DNA of 64,000 nucleotides, taken from Icerya purchasi. Taxonomy: Eukaryota > Arthropoda > Insecta > Hemiptera > Monophlebidae. The notes beneath the pieces are model-generated. The model worked only from the letters and a program-made list of their open reading frames with translations, ran no database searches and was not told the origin of the DNA. The stretch is taken from NCBI GenBank assembly GCA_039619475.1, contig CM077115.1:420244557-420308556 (forward strand). The letters are read 5' to 3'. Shown one piece after another: positions 45,176 through 56,870 of this stretch (positions within the stretch are counted from its first letter, which is position 1; each line of letters opens with the position of its first letter). The translations under genes and the position numbers were made by a program.

Positions 45176-47127
45176 TCATCATACTGCTTACGGAACCCCC
45201 CCCCATGTTCTTTCATACCCCCTTTATTACATGTAATTTCTGTTTAATTCCACCGCTAATCAAATTTTAATCTGATGAATTTTGGTGTAATCTATATGTT
45301 TATTTATAAGTTGATTTGGCTGTTAGACTTCCAAAATGCGTCTTTTGCGAAATAGTACCTTGCTGCCAATTTTTTTTTTTTTTTGTTTAACGCGCCACTG
45401 GCATTTTAGTTCTCGTTCGAATTGTTAGATTTTTCGAACTGATAGATATTTTATTTCGAGTGACATTATAAAAAAAAAAAAAGAAATTAAACAATACATT
45501 TACGAAAAAAATAAATTCGGATAAAAAATGACCAAAGTAAATTACGACTTTTGGTTTTTTTGTTATAATAATAAAAAGTAAAACTTTTTTTTGATATGCG
45601 GGGGGAGGGAGAAGCACTAGAGTTATTATATTAATTTTTGAAGCGTTTTTCCATTCGTCCTACTCCTGTTTTTGCATTAGTAGTCGTAATTCTATTTTCG
45701 AACTATCTTCTCTGCGCAAACAATACTCCGTCAATAACCTTTCAATATCGTCCTGAGAGTCTCCGAAGGAAAAATATAATTCCGATGCATATAAGCAAAA
45801 TATCAGTGAGAAAGACCAGTGTCTGCGCGGAGAAAATTTAATATTCTAATAGGGTCGCTTTCTTTTACGTCGCAGTAATTAAAAGGAAAATTTCTTTAAT
45901 AGAAATTTCTTTCTAGCTGCTAGCGAAAATATAAACTACGCCTGCTAGGCTAGGAGTCTGGAAATGCGGTACATAATACCCGGTAGCCATTTTTAAAAAT
46001 TTATATCGCAGATCTTATCTAAATGAGAATTTTTTCCGCTAAAATCAAAAACCGAAATAAATGAAATTATCCCGACAAAAAAGCCCCCGACGAACGCGGC
46101 GTTTCAGCCACCGTTATTTTTTACGGGTACAATTTCGAACTAACGAACTAAAAATCACTGTGGACATTTTTTGTCGCCCGCAATAAATACATTAAAATGG
46201 CGTTTGCCACTAATGTAATTATTAGGCTCGCTGTAATGCAGTATGGTCTCGGTCTTGGAAATTGTCGTTATGTTGCCAGGCACCTTTTTTACCTAACTGT
46301 GTAGTTTACGATAAGAGCAATATTTTCATTTTCATTTTTTTTTTTTTTTTTTCATTTTTTTCGCGCTCTTCGAATAATTAACCCCGCGAAATTCGACCAG
46401 CTTTCCAGCAGTGCGAACTTTTTTTTCGCCCCTTATTATGTCGTTACATCACTTACTGGAGAGTAATTAATTTGTAAAATATGGATAGAGCACTTTTATT
46501 TTCGCTACGACTTGTAAACACGGTGATAAATTAAGGTTCTGTATAATTATGTCGATTACGGCTAAATATTTAGGGCCTTTTCTCTTGGTCCTCTCATATA
46601 GTTCATTCTTCATAGTTCACTTTTCGTAGTTCATTTGTAGTTGAGTTTATTTTCGCACTCGCGCGCGAAATCGTTACTAATAAATAGTATTGATTATAAA
46701 AATACTTTACAACAACGATATTAATTACATTTAAAGATAATCTACTAACTTCTAACCGAGTGAATTTTCTAAGTCCAATTTCACCTTTGCATTTACCGCA
46801 TCTCCATCGATCGTTTTTGTCACTTTAAAAAAGTTTCATTTCATGACCATTTAGGCGCACTCTTTTTTTTTATGTATCCTCTTTCTAGCAAAAATTCAAC
46901 TGCTTTTTCTTCCGTATTAATTTCTCGTCGAATTAAACTAATAAGCGACGACATTATTTTTTAAATGTAAACAATTTATAATGTATATGTCGTTCGTATA
47001 ACAGAAATATAATATAAGCAGCCGAATATTAATGGTGATTTTGTTAAATTGTTTACATTTATAATATAGTGCGGTTTACGGAAGAAAAATATTTATTATA
47101 ACGACATTATTACTAAAAACAATATAT
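45176..47127. other. no gene seen
   Basis: AT-rich, with a T-rich low-complexity tract near 46320-46370. The frame at 45638-45841 looks like a signal peptide but has no ATG, so I leave it out. Confidence 0.5.
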
Positions 47128-48250
47128 ATGAAAATCATTAATTTAAAAAACAAAAAGAATTTATTTCGCAATTACCCCACACCTCCTAATGGCGCGCTCC
47201 CTCGTCTAACAAAAATCCTATTAGACTCCAACATCGACCTCCAACACTTCAAAAACCTCAATACACCACCTCCTCTTCCGCCCTGGGCTACCCTACCAGC
47301 TGAAATCGATTATTCCCTTGTACATTTCTCCAGGGGAAAAATCTCATCCTCCCTCCTCTGCACCAGAATCTTCGCAACCCTTAAAAAATATTCAAATCAC
47401 CAAGCCTACTTCACTGACGGCGCGAAATCATGCCCTGCTTCCGAATCGGCTCCTACTGCTTGTTCCTTTCACTCTAACCTAGTTTCGTCGTCCGCCCGCC
47501 CCCATGACCACTGTTCCGTTCTCGATGCCGAACTTTATGCCATTTTCCTAGCCCTCGAATCCACAATTAAATCCCCTCCACCCAACAGCCGCATTTTGAT
47601 TGTATCTGATTCACTAGCAGCTTCGGAGTCCCTTCCCCAACAATCCCCATCGAATTACATAACCAACTCTATACAATCCCTAATCCTAAAATTAACATCA
47701 TCCTCCCACCAAATTACTTTCTTATGGGTGCCAAGCCACACCGGACTTAGGGGTAATTACTTAGCTGACATCGCTGCTAAGTCAACACTGTCGTGCCCCA
47801 TGCCCTGTTCCCCTCGTCTTCCCGCCGACATAGTAAAATCTATAAAAATTCTTGTGCAATCCCAATGGAAGCAAGATTGGCTCACTAGACAATCTTGCTT
47901 TCTAAGAGAGATAAAACACGGAATTGACCCTTGGTTCCCTCCTTCTAACCTCCCCAGAACTCACTTTGTGGCGATGATGGCAAGACTCCGCATTGGACAT
48001 ATTTCGCTGACCCATGATCATCTCTTACTTAATTGCGAGCCCCCTTTCGAATGCCCCTTTTGCTCCCTTCCTCCTCTCCTACAGTAAAACACCTGCTCCT
48101 GGAGTGCCCCTCCTTCGCGCTTCAGCGCGCCAAGCACCGGATAGCGTCTTTGCAGTCGTCTTTGGCCAACTCGCCTTTGAACATTGCAGACACTATTCGG
48201 TTTCTTTATACAACCAACCTATTTCCAACCATTTAACTCTCCGATTGCCA
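47128..48250 (+). pseudogene. LINE-B RNase H domain and zinc knuckle, one frameshift
   Basis: The 3' part of a non-LTR retrotransposon ORF2. The 319-codon frame 47128-48087 carries a complete RNase H catalytic set: AYFTDGAKS (Asp), VLDAELYAIFLALE (Glu), LIVSDSLAASESL (Asp) and FLWVPSHTGLRGNYLADIAA (Asp). MMARLRIGHISLTHDHLLLN then leads to CPFCSLPPLL. At ~48081 a one-base frameshift moves the frame to TVKHLLLECPSFALQRAKHR, which supplies the H and C of the CCHC knuckle, ending at 48236. The coding sequence begins where homology starts (~47175), so the ATG and the first residues are probably host sequence. RT and endonuclease are missing by 5' truncation. Confidence 0.85.
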
Positions 48251-48314
48251 TAGTGTCGTAATAGCCCCCCGTTAGCTGTACACGGCACTCAAAAAAAAAA
48301 AAAAAAAAAAAAAA
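47130..48314 (+). mobile_element. 5'-truncated LINE-B insertion with poly(A)
   Basis: Spans the RNase H pseudogene, a short 3' UTR (TAGCTGTACACGGCACTC) and a 24-base A tail at 48291-48314. Its 3' UTR differs from that of LINE-A, which supports treating the two as separate families. Confidence 0.8.
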
Positions 48315-49722
48315 TATTGCATATTGTAATAATTTTGTTAAATCATAATAAAATACTACTAATAACTTAAATATCATATATTACAACTTTTCATAGTGAG
48401 TTAATATTAGTATGTTGAGCAGTCAATGGAGGTTATATTTAACGCAGGTTATAAGCACTAATGATCCAGTTTTGGGTGATCAAACTAAAATCGAACGGAA
48501 TATATGAAAATGAACTGATAACAAGTAACGGCCGAAAGATGAACTAAATGAGGGGACTAAGCGAAACGACCCGATATTTAAGACTGTATCGGCGCATACT
48601 TATTTACACAAGCAGTTTAATTCTTCGTTATTAGGCGGAGTTAATGATTTCGGATCGCGAACTTAATTATTAAAGGAATTATTGAGGAATAAATAAGTTT
48701 TATATTGGTAATGACGAGGGGCAAGTGTGATGAAAGAAGAAATTTCGAGTGTGTCTGTTGAGCGAAGATTCGTTCTTTAGATATTATAAACTCATTTCGT
48801 AATGTTTTATCTTTTTTTTTTTTTTTTTTCCATTAAATATAAAAATATAAAACCCCGTCTTACTTACGTAAATCATTTACGTAATTATTGCTACTTCACC
48901 CGGGGAAAGTGTGTAAAATAATAATAGTCTTCTGTAAGCAGATACATAATGTTAACGTTAACTATTTCAAAAGACCTTCAGATATTAGATCTGTTTTTTG
49001 ATCTGGTTTGTGCCGAAAATTTAAATTATAATTTTATTTGTTTCTTCAAAATTTCTGCGACAAACTTTTTAATTACGCCTTGTTGCACTTCAAGGTTAAA
49101 AAATGTTTTATGAAATTAACATCTCTAATTTTGTATTTTTCTCGAATTGAATAAATTTGTTCGCAATTAGAAACGTCCCGATGTCCGTTACATTATCTAC
49201 ATGAATGACTTTCAATTAATCGGACTTTATTAAGGAAGTCGGCAAAGTAGTTTTCGTGACACCAAGAAATAATGCAAAGAAGTAATTTCTGGCTACCTGT
49301 TTTTTAACTTTTTTTCTAAGAATGTCACCAGAGCCTCCTATTACCATTTTAGATAATTACAATAAAATAGCGAATGCATAAATAGCGAATATTACATACA
49401 AAAATGGTGCGTTATAAACACTGACCATTTAAATGTCTTTCTCTTTCCTAGCGACATGCGTTCGCGAAAACATTTTTAACGTATAGAGTTCTCTATTCGT
49501 ATTCTCATGTTAATTGTTTTTTTATGTTCACAATTATTCGGTATTTTATTTAATTATTAACGAACAGGATATACATATATGGGGTGGTACATTCCGATTT
49601 TTTCTATTCATTTCACGTTTCTACGGTAGTCGTATTAAAAAGAGGATATAAATAACCTGTTCTATGATTATTATTAATTTTTATTAAGTTTACAATTTGT
49701 TGTATAGTGGGATGATTTAATT
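48315..49722. other. no gene seen
   Basis: AT-rich stretch with no supported gene or element. Confidence 0.55.
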
Positions 49723-49875
49723 AATTAATTGAATTAATTGAATTAATTGAATTAATTGAATTAATTGAATTAATTGAATTAATTGAATTAATTGAATTAA
49801 TTGAATTAATTGAATTAATTGAATTAATTGAATTAATTGAATTAATTGAATTAATTGAATTAATTGAATTAATTA
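49723..49875. repeat. 17-unit tandem array of 9-bp AATTAATTG
   Basis: Exactly 153 bp of AATTAATTG units; the last ends in A instead of G and I see no other variant. Each unit contains the self-complementary AATTAATT, so any two units can pair. Units of this array carry a TAAT core. Confidence 0.93.
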
Positions 49876-50709
49876 AATAAATGGTTTTCAAATATAAAGA
49901 TACGAATAACGATACTCTACCTGGCGATGGTATTTTCTAAAAAGTATCACCACGGTTTTTATCTTTTAAAACTTAGTTTGATATTTCGAATATCGTTTTC
50001 ATTACCGTGTTTCGTCGCAGTCTTGCAGATCCGAGATAAAGTTGCAGTTGTTATATCGTTTACGTATTTAATATTGTACAAACCAGCCATCTTATTGCCT
50101 ATGTGTCGGTGTCTCTTCGTACGCATGATACGTTTCATTTGATACTAGCCGAGCGTGCTTTTAGAATGCAGCTTTAGGTTTTTCATGGCAATTGTTCTAC
50201 CGCAATGATACAGTCCGAAGAGTAGATCCTCGACAGAGACGTCCAAACTAGTTTCCAGAGATGGTTGAGATGGACAACCAAAATGAACTAGTATAATTTT
50301 AAAATTTTTAATCGAGTTCGCCGATTAGTATTGATCAGATATCAGCCGGAATTATCTAAAATTGACCGATAGGTTAGTTCGCGTAGCGAAACTAAAGTTT
50401 GATTATGCACTCTTTTCGTGTTATTCTAAACGTTTTATTTCACACTTTTACTTTTTCTTTCTCATTCGATTTTGACTAAATTATTGGCGACATTCTTAAG
50501 TAACGGCAGTGGTGAAGGGAAGGCTCTCAACCTCGCTTCGCGGCGTGTCTACCGAGAAACGCTCATCTAATACTCTGTTTGTGTTTTGCGCGAATGGCCA
50601 TTGTGTTTGTGTTTGTGTTTGTGTGTGAGAGGCAAAATGTACGACGTTGATGGCGGTGTATGTGCATGATGTAGATGGTGTCGATGCGAAATTATTGATC
50701 AAACTCTGG
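49876..50709. other. no gene seen; GTGTTT repeat at 50602-50629
   Basis: Frame 49927-50142 has an ATG but no recognisable domain. A (GTGTTT)n tract lies near the left flank of the inserted transposon. No gene is called. Confidence 0.5.
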
Positions 50710-50718
50710 CTTTGGTGG
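50710..50718. repeat. 9-bp target-site duplication, left copy
   Basis: CTTTGGTGG, identical to 52384-52392 on the other side of the inserted element. Confidence 0.85.
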
Positions 50719-52383
50719 GCTAGACTCCATTCGCAATGCTAAAATTGATACTTTGCAACGCGACACGATCGTACCAATTTTTTTGCTTCTATCCATATCT
50801 GCGCCAGTAGATTGCGCCAGCAGATGTTAGCTGTACGCTCGATGTCCTAAAACTGTTAACAATTAACATTTAGCCGGTTTTGTTGTAACTATAGGAGTTT
50901 GAATTTCAATGTTCTAATATATTATAAAGTGTATGATGTACCACACCTGTATTACATAGTTATATTAATTGCATCCGAAAGCACAACTACGAATATCGTA
51001 CGATATATTCTACTACATTACTCCCTTTCTATTGTAATCGATATAAAAATAAAGTTTTATAGTTAACTTTAATTTGAAGAAGCTCGGATATTACACGGTA
51101 TTAATCCATCGAGCGAAAGATTATATTTAGAAAATAGAGTTATAAAAGCGACTAACAATGAACATTTGAGAAATTATCTTCTATATGCAGTATGTAATGG
51201 TTTTCAAGTCATGGTTTCGACATCATAGGGGTTTGAATGTTAAAAAAAAAGTTGTCGATTTATAAATGCATAGTTAAAACATTACAGTTATTATTTAAAT
51301 ATACTTTTTTAAGAAGCATTTTGTAATAATAATGATGAGCAGAAATAATGGTAATAAATGAAGTAAAGAATTAGAGGGAAATAAAGTTCAGAAAAATCTT
51401 ACGGCAATACAACAAATTATTCAACTAACAACAATCTCAGAAACCATAATTATGTATACTCTCGAACGTAGAAAAAATGTTGTCTATTATTTATGAACTC
51501 ATTTTGTATAGTACATCGAAAAATGTAATACAAACTGAGACACAGGATTTCGGAAGTAATTAAGGTGCTTTAAAAAAATTTAATGGTAAACGATCTTTAC
51601 ATAATGTTTACAATTACATTCAGTTGAAAGTTGTGTCTATTTAAACATCATCATTACATATTCAGATATGCAAATATAAAAACAGAATTATGCAAATGTA
51701 AGTTAATGTACAATTATGATAAGGAAGACGCGTCTTTTTATAAATAAGTAAATAAAAACTCGCAAAGCATTGACGATTTTAATAAAATGTTATGTGAGTT
51801 CCGACGGCTAATCTCTGTGGAAATTGTTCACGTAAATAACTTTTTTTAAATCATTTTCTCCCGAAAATAATTATTAAATTTATGTTTACTTCGGTTGAAA
51901 TTATAGTTTTGCTTTTCCCTCCAATTCACATCTTTTTTTAAACCTTCGCTTTTTTTCACATAATTATTATAGACTAGTTTTATTTTTACAATTTTTATTT
52001 TGCACGTATGTATTTTAAATAATTTTGAGTTAAAGTTAGTAGTAAGTGTATAAAAAATATTTCACATCGTTTAAAAATAAAACAACTATTAATACTCTCT
52101 ACATAATTTATTATAATATTAAGAAAATTTTTCTAATATAAAATACGTAACATTTGTTTAAATATTTTAAAATAAAAAGATAACTTCTCTGTTGGTTTTG
52201 ACCTATAGTACACGCATGTGATAATGAATGTTTTAAGCATTAGACTCGCACAAATTACCACTAGACCACTATTTCACTTAAATAATTAGGTCTAAAATAT
52301 TATAATATAGTATTATATATAAAAACAATGCGATCGTGAAGCGTTGCAAAGTATCAATTTTAGCATTGCGAATGGAGTCTAGC
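50719..52383. mobile_element. non-autonomous TIR transposon, 9-bp duplication (Mutator-like candidate)
   Basis: The left end GCTAGACTCCATTCGCAATG (50719 on) and the right end are inverted copies. The first 43 bp are identical, and CACGATCG continues the match after a two-base difference. The 1665-bp element is flanked by identical CTTTGGTGG on both sides. Duplications of 8-10 bp with long terminal repeats are typical of Mutator-like elements, which is my tentative placement. No ORF over ~60 codons shows transposase features, so it depends on a transposase encoded elsewhere. Near-perfect ends and an exact duplication suggest recent movement. Confidence 0.82.
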
Positions 52384-52392
52384 CTTTGGTGG
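52384..52392. repeat. 9-bp target-site duplication, right copy
   Basis: CTTTGGTGG, matching 50710-50718. Confidence 0.85.
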
Positions 52393-53417
52393 TCTTTTCG
52401 TTCGTCTTTTGTACGTAAATGTGCTAGACTGCGCCAAGGTCACTGATGAAGGCTTGTTCCGATACGGAACATGCTGTGTATCGCGGTTTTATCTAGTTGT
52501 CTCTGGTTATGGTGGCTAATATTCCGGCTACCGGTAAACTCGCCCGGTTGAAATTACCCGTTCGAAATCCGATTTGCTGGATATTACGGCTCGTTTAGCT
52601 TGTTTACTATCTGCGCACGATGCTCGACTTGTACTACACTCTAGTCTCAAAAAGTCACCGAATGTGCCCGAACGAACAAGTCTTGATCTCTATAAATCGG
52701 TACTAAGCAGAACGAGATAGGGTCGTCACTGTTTTTACCTTCATCGCGTTACTTAGCGGTTGCGCTTTTGTCTCTCTATCAGCAAGTTTCACTATTCTCG
52801 ACGTCGCTGCTGAAGTTTTTTTTCTCCGTGTAGGCGAACACATCCGGTACTCTATTCAAACAACTGCATAGTCTTGTTCTTGTTTCATTTAGCTACTCTA
52901 CATTCGCTCCTTCACCTACCATCGCCTTATCCACTCTCGAATGTTGATTCTAATTCTTTTTTTGAAAGCTTCTTTTAAAAAATCGTTTTTTGCTGGGTTT
53001 TTTGTAATATTTCCTTTTCTTCACACGTAATCCCCACGCGTTTCCTTTTAATTTCCCCGCGCATTTGGTTAAGCTTATCGAAAAATTGATTTTCCATTTT
53101 TAAATAATTGGCAACTGTTCGAACGAATTGTAATAAAACATACATAATATTTGACCGCATATTAGAACATACTTCGATTACGAGTCAAAAAACAGATTAT
53201 CAACTCGATAAATAGAACTCTGTATGGCCATTCTGAGTGAAAATCGAGCTGTACAATAAACAGCGAGTATGCTCTGTGAGATTCCAAATCTGACCTGTCC
53301 TGTAGATCTTTCTTATTTTGGACACATACGTTGTATTTAATGAGTTTCCATTACAGCTGTACCACCCTGGACTGTGCTATGGTGGGTGTAATGTAAAATG
53401 ATGTATTTTTAAATTAC
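52393..53417. other. no gene seen; hairpin-containing repeat-like segment
   Basis: Near 52444-52480, CACTGATGAAGGCTTGTTCC leads into the perfect hairpin TGTTCCGATACGGAACA. This resembles sequences that follow Penelope-like or other retroelement ORFs, but I cannot assign it. A CT-rich stretch at 52800-52950 has weak LINE-like composition only. Confidence 0.4.
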
Positions 53418-53442
53418 TATATATATATATATATATATATAT
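53418..53442. repeat. (TA)12 microsatellite
   Basis: TA tract directly abutting repeat copy C, as with copy A. Confidence 0.93.
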
Positions 53443-53652
53443 AACTCGGCCATTTGACCCCTCTTGCCTACATTTATGTCTCTTTCTCTTCTATACTTTG
53501 TTAAAATGATTAAAATTTACAATGTAATTCTAAATCGGCCTATATGAATATAATAACATAATTACAAATATCCTATAAAATATAACAAACGTTACATAAA
53601 TAGAATAGGGACATTTTTTCTCCTAAGAATTACCTTGTAATTAATAGATACA
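53443..53652 (+). mobile_element. (TA)-anchored dispersed repeat, copy C
   Basis: Head ACTCGGCCATTTGACCCCTC, with a ~20-bp internal deletion relative to copy A at TTGGCCTCGC. CTAAATCGGCCTATATGAAT and TATAACAAACGTTACATAAA are shared with copy A, and the tail is ACCTTGTAATTAATAGATAC. The copies at 1.35 and 53.4 kb share their (TA)n anchor and their head. Confidence 0.7.
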
Positions 53653-54354
53653 CTAGGGGATGGGTCGCGCTGAACGGGCGGTCGTTCCTTCGGACTTTAA
53701 TTTTACTTCGTGAAGTTTCGTGAAGACTGCAGCGTTCACATATATTTTTAATACGTCAATCAAAAAATTTTTAAATTTAAATTAGTAATATGTTAAATTT
53801 TATTTTATTTTAAAGTAAGATCTTAACAGTATTTATTTTTTTAAACGCAATGATGAAATTTGTTTTTTTATTAGAATCTAAGCAATAATATATATTAAGT
53901 CGCTGTTGACCATCACTCTAGTCGTTTCAGAATTTGTACGCTTCAATTTTGGGCCTTTTAATTTTATAATTTTCGTATTTTCGTATTTTTCCTATATTCT
54001 AACGATTGAAATACATCAATAAAAAAAAAAAAAAAAAAAGGGAATGACCCTCCAGCTACCATGGAAAAAGCTGTGGCGTTTTTTTTAGTTTCCAGTTTTA
54101 CCGTTTCAGCGTGTATTTTTCCAAATTTTGGTTCCTAAATATCAAAATTTTTCGAATTTTATATTTTTCTCGTATTTTGGAGACCTTAATGTGCAAGTTG
54201 GAAAAAAAAAACAAACAATAATTCATGCAGAACCGGCTGTGGAATTGTTTAAAAAATATTTTTCTTAAAACTTAATTTTCACATTTTTCAAAATTTGGAC
54301 CCTTTAATTTTAAAATGTTGAGGGTTTTATAATTTTCTTATGATCTCACGAAGA
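53653..54354. other. no gene seen
   Basis: AT-rich spacer with poly(A) runs and no recognised family. Confidence 0.5.
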
Positions 54355-54640
54355 AAATCAAGCATCTTTCTACTCCTCCCTTTTACAAATCGGTATTCCC
54401 ACTCCGGATAGTGCTTCGTTCATTTTCTCCGTTCCTTTTCTTTCTATTGTCCATGCTCTTGATTATTTTTTGTCAACTATCGCTGATCGTGTAAAGATCT
54501 GAGTTTCCTTTCCTTTACCAGATGTTGTTCCAATTTTAGCGGAGTTCATTTCCTCTATTTCTTTATATATCAAAATTTAATCCTGTTTTCGTAATTCTTT
54601 GATGATGGGTCGCCCTCGGTTGGCGTTCCTAAAAAAAAAA
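54355..54640 (+). pseudogene. LINE-A C-terminal 47 codons and tail
   Basis: An uninterrupted frame at 54362-54502 encodes ASFYSSLLQIGIPTP... through LSTIADRVKI and a TGA. It aligns without gaps by eye to the LINE-A ending ALYSHLFGLGLPAP... FLLAIADRLTV of the 36.4-kb copy. A 3' UTR and, after GGGTCGCCCTCGGTTGGCGT, a poly(A) at 54632-54652 follow. All upstream domains are missing. Confidence 0.7.
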
Positions 54641-54652
54641 AAAAAAAAAAAC

Positions 54653-54725
54653 AGTCTACTTTTTTCCTTTGTTCTCGGGCTAATGTCCTTGTAGACGAAC
54701 CCGTAATATTCAAAAAAAGAAAATA
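54653..54725 (+). pseudogene. second LINE-A tail fragment
   Basis: TTGTTCTCGGGCTAATGTCC, then GTAGACGAACCCG and a short A run resemble the 3' UTR of the copy at 8.72-8.85 kb (TGTTCTTGGGACAATGTCC, GTTGACAAACCC). It lies directly after the poly(A) of the preceding tail, so two LINE-A 3' ends follow each other head to tail. Confidence 0.5.
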
Positions 54726-54959
54726 CGTCGATTGACAAGAAAATTAACTCTTTAGCTACTATAGAAAGGACTGTACGAAATTGTTTTTTTCTTGCAGCTT
54801 TATAAAACAGATATTGATAAGAACTCAACCTCGTCGGTCGAGTTCCGGGAGCCACTTGTTAAGAACTCATATTTTCGACGAAATAACCAAAACTGGCACC
54901 AATCGCGCACGCAGTGGCACATCGGAAACGAAAAGAAAACTATCTCGCTGCACTATGGA

Positions 54960-55703
54960 GCGATCGTGCCTCTCCTGCGAGCGGGAATGTCACGGTGGCA
55001 CCGTGCCACGTGTCCAATTAGAATAAACGTTTTTATCAGAGAAGCGCGTATATTTTCGAATTGGCGCAGATTTTCACGAAATACGATACGAACTTATTGA
55101 CGACTAGATTAACCGCGAAAATTAACCAAATTACGGCTCATTCGAAATCGTGGCGTGCTTTGACGGGAAAATCACGCGTTACCTGAAACGACGACGACTA
55201 GAATAGGTTTCAATGGCGACTAGGCCTGGAACAAAATTTATCGCTGCCACAGTGGCAATTAGCGATCGGCTAGAACAATGTATCTTGACTATCTGTCTGA
55301 CTAAAATTACCGAATAACAATTAATGAAAGCGATAACGGTAATAATTATATCGACATCTTCCGAATGATACCGCGTTAGCCGCCCTACCTGACTTTCACG
55401 GAATGTTATAAATCTTCTCTCGGCTCGATGCTGCTCGGCACAGTTCTTGCGCGTCTAGTTACCTCCGCTGGCGGTCGCTACCAACAGTACGCACGCACGC
55501 AACCCCGACACGTTCGTCCGTTCGACCGTGTAACGAGGGAGAATTTTGGTTTTAACCGATAAGCATCTTCGATACCTGCAAGCCGCGATGACGCCGAATA
55601 TACCGTTGTATTCGATAGACCGCGGCAAATATTAATTTCTACCAGCGAGAATATTTTTATAATTTGAACACCGTCAAAAAGATGGAGCTACAGGTATCGA
55701 ATC
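54960..55703 (-). repeat. CpG-rich duplicated block, copy 2
   Basis: Inverted counterpart of the block at 5747-6491. The strongest similarity is 55399-55703, and the shared CCACGTGTCCAAT (ATTGGACACGTGG inverted) is at 55006-55018. Next to it lies the perfect palindrome CACGGTGGCACCGTG (54991-55005), absent from copy 1. Open frames across 54781-55100 show no recognisable domain. Confidence 0.6.
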
Positions 55704-56116
55704 TGTCTCAATATATTTATATATGTATTCTAGTTCGTACCTAGGCTTGGAATATCGGTTAGTTTTCCAGAGTATAACTATAAGTTTGCGAATCCTTTTG
55801 AAAGTATGCTGGAATAAGCGGACTTATACGATTGTTAGTTAGTTCTCTGATCGTTGCATCCATTCGTAATATTATACTTTTTAGAATTTCTTAGTGTAAA
55901 GTTTTCATTTCCTCTCAACTTATCCCTTCCTACCGTAGGTGGAGCGGGGGAGGGTCGTTGCCCCCACTTACTGGAGCCTCGAAACTTTAGTATTTATAGG
56001 CGCGTAGTCATGGACAATTTGGAAGACTTTTATAACAAAATAGTAGATTAATTTAAACCCACGAAGATTATATGTTTTAATTAGGATTTTATTCTTGTTT
56101 AATAAAATATCAAACC
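55704..56116. other. no gene seen
   Basis: A short frame at 55854-56051 has no family resemblance, and nothing else is supported. Confidence 0.5.
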
Positions 56117-56870
56117 TTTACAATTGCGTTTTCGGGCGCTTCGGACGGCTTTCAACGGCTGCACGCCACTCAGCTGACTGCCGCTTCAACTCCGGTGTGA
56201 AATGGTGGATCCATGTTTCGTCCATTGTCACATACTGACACGCAAGAAATCCTGTTTATTGCGAGTAAACATTGACAAACAGCTCTCTGAATCGTCGACT
56301 CGTTGTTGCTTTTGTTCCGTTGTGGGCAAACACGGCACCCATTTGGAAAATACTTTTTTCATGGCCAATTTTTCGTGTAAAATCGTAGACGCACTTCCAG
56401 TTGATATGTTTACCATTTCAGCAATCTCATGAACTTTCAGTTTTTGCGGTCACCCATCACGATTTCCAAAAAACTTGCTTAATATTTTCTGGAGTTACTG
56501 CGCTTCATTTGGCCTACGCGAGCGTTCCGCATCATTTGTATCAGTGCGACCGCGTTTGAAATCAGCTTGTGCCACCGGCAAATTGTTGTTTCCGACGGAG
56601 CAGAGTCCGGACAACATTTTTCAAGTCATTGCTGAGCTTGTACGGTATTTTTACCCGTTAAATAGCGACGTTTTATCAACACAGGAAACTCGTTTCTTTC
56701 CATTTTTTACACAAACACAAAAGTAGCGTCATTTTCACCGCAGTAGCTTTACTGTTTAAGGTCCGATTGACCTGAACATTAGACACGTGTCGATTCAAGG
56801 TTAGTTCTTTCGAAAAACGAAATGGATTTGATATTACTAACGTCATCTGTGAGTTAATCCCGGGACTCAT
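56117..56870 (-). pseudogene. second mariner transposase, truncated and frameshifted
   Basis: From the ATG at 56703 the minus strand gives MERNEFPVLIKRRYLTGKNT, the mariner N-terminal helix-turn-helix region. Across several frameshifts and stops come KVHEIAEMVNISTGSASTIL (second helix-turn-helix), WVPCLP (the WVPHEL motif), then MDETWIHHFTPELKRQSAEW with the first catalytic Asp and SRPKRPKTQ. Homology stops near 56120, so the second and third catalytic residues are missing. The TDETW-region spelling (TWIHHFTPELKRQS) differs from the element at 1-755 (TWVHYYTPEIKRSS), so this is another mariner subfamily. About 165 bp of leader lies upstream of the ATG. Confidence 0.85.

Noticed and set aside
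45638..45841. Frame resembling a signal peptide (VFALVVVILFSNYLLCA)
   Set aside because: It starts at TTG with an in-frame stop two codons upstream and no ATG, and I saw no splice acceptor that would make it an internal exon.
49927..50142. 71-codon frame with ATG
   Set aside because: No domain, hydrophobic and T-rich composition typical of chance frames here.
52444..52480. CACTGATGAAGG...CGGAACA as a hammerhead ribozyme core
   Set aside because: CTGATGA is present but the required GAAA and matching stem III are not; only a simple hairpin remains.
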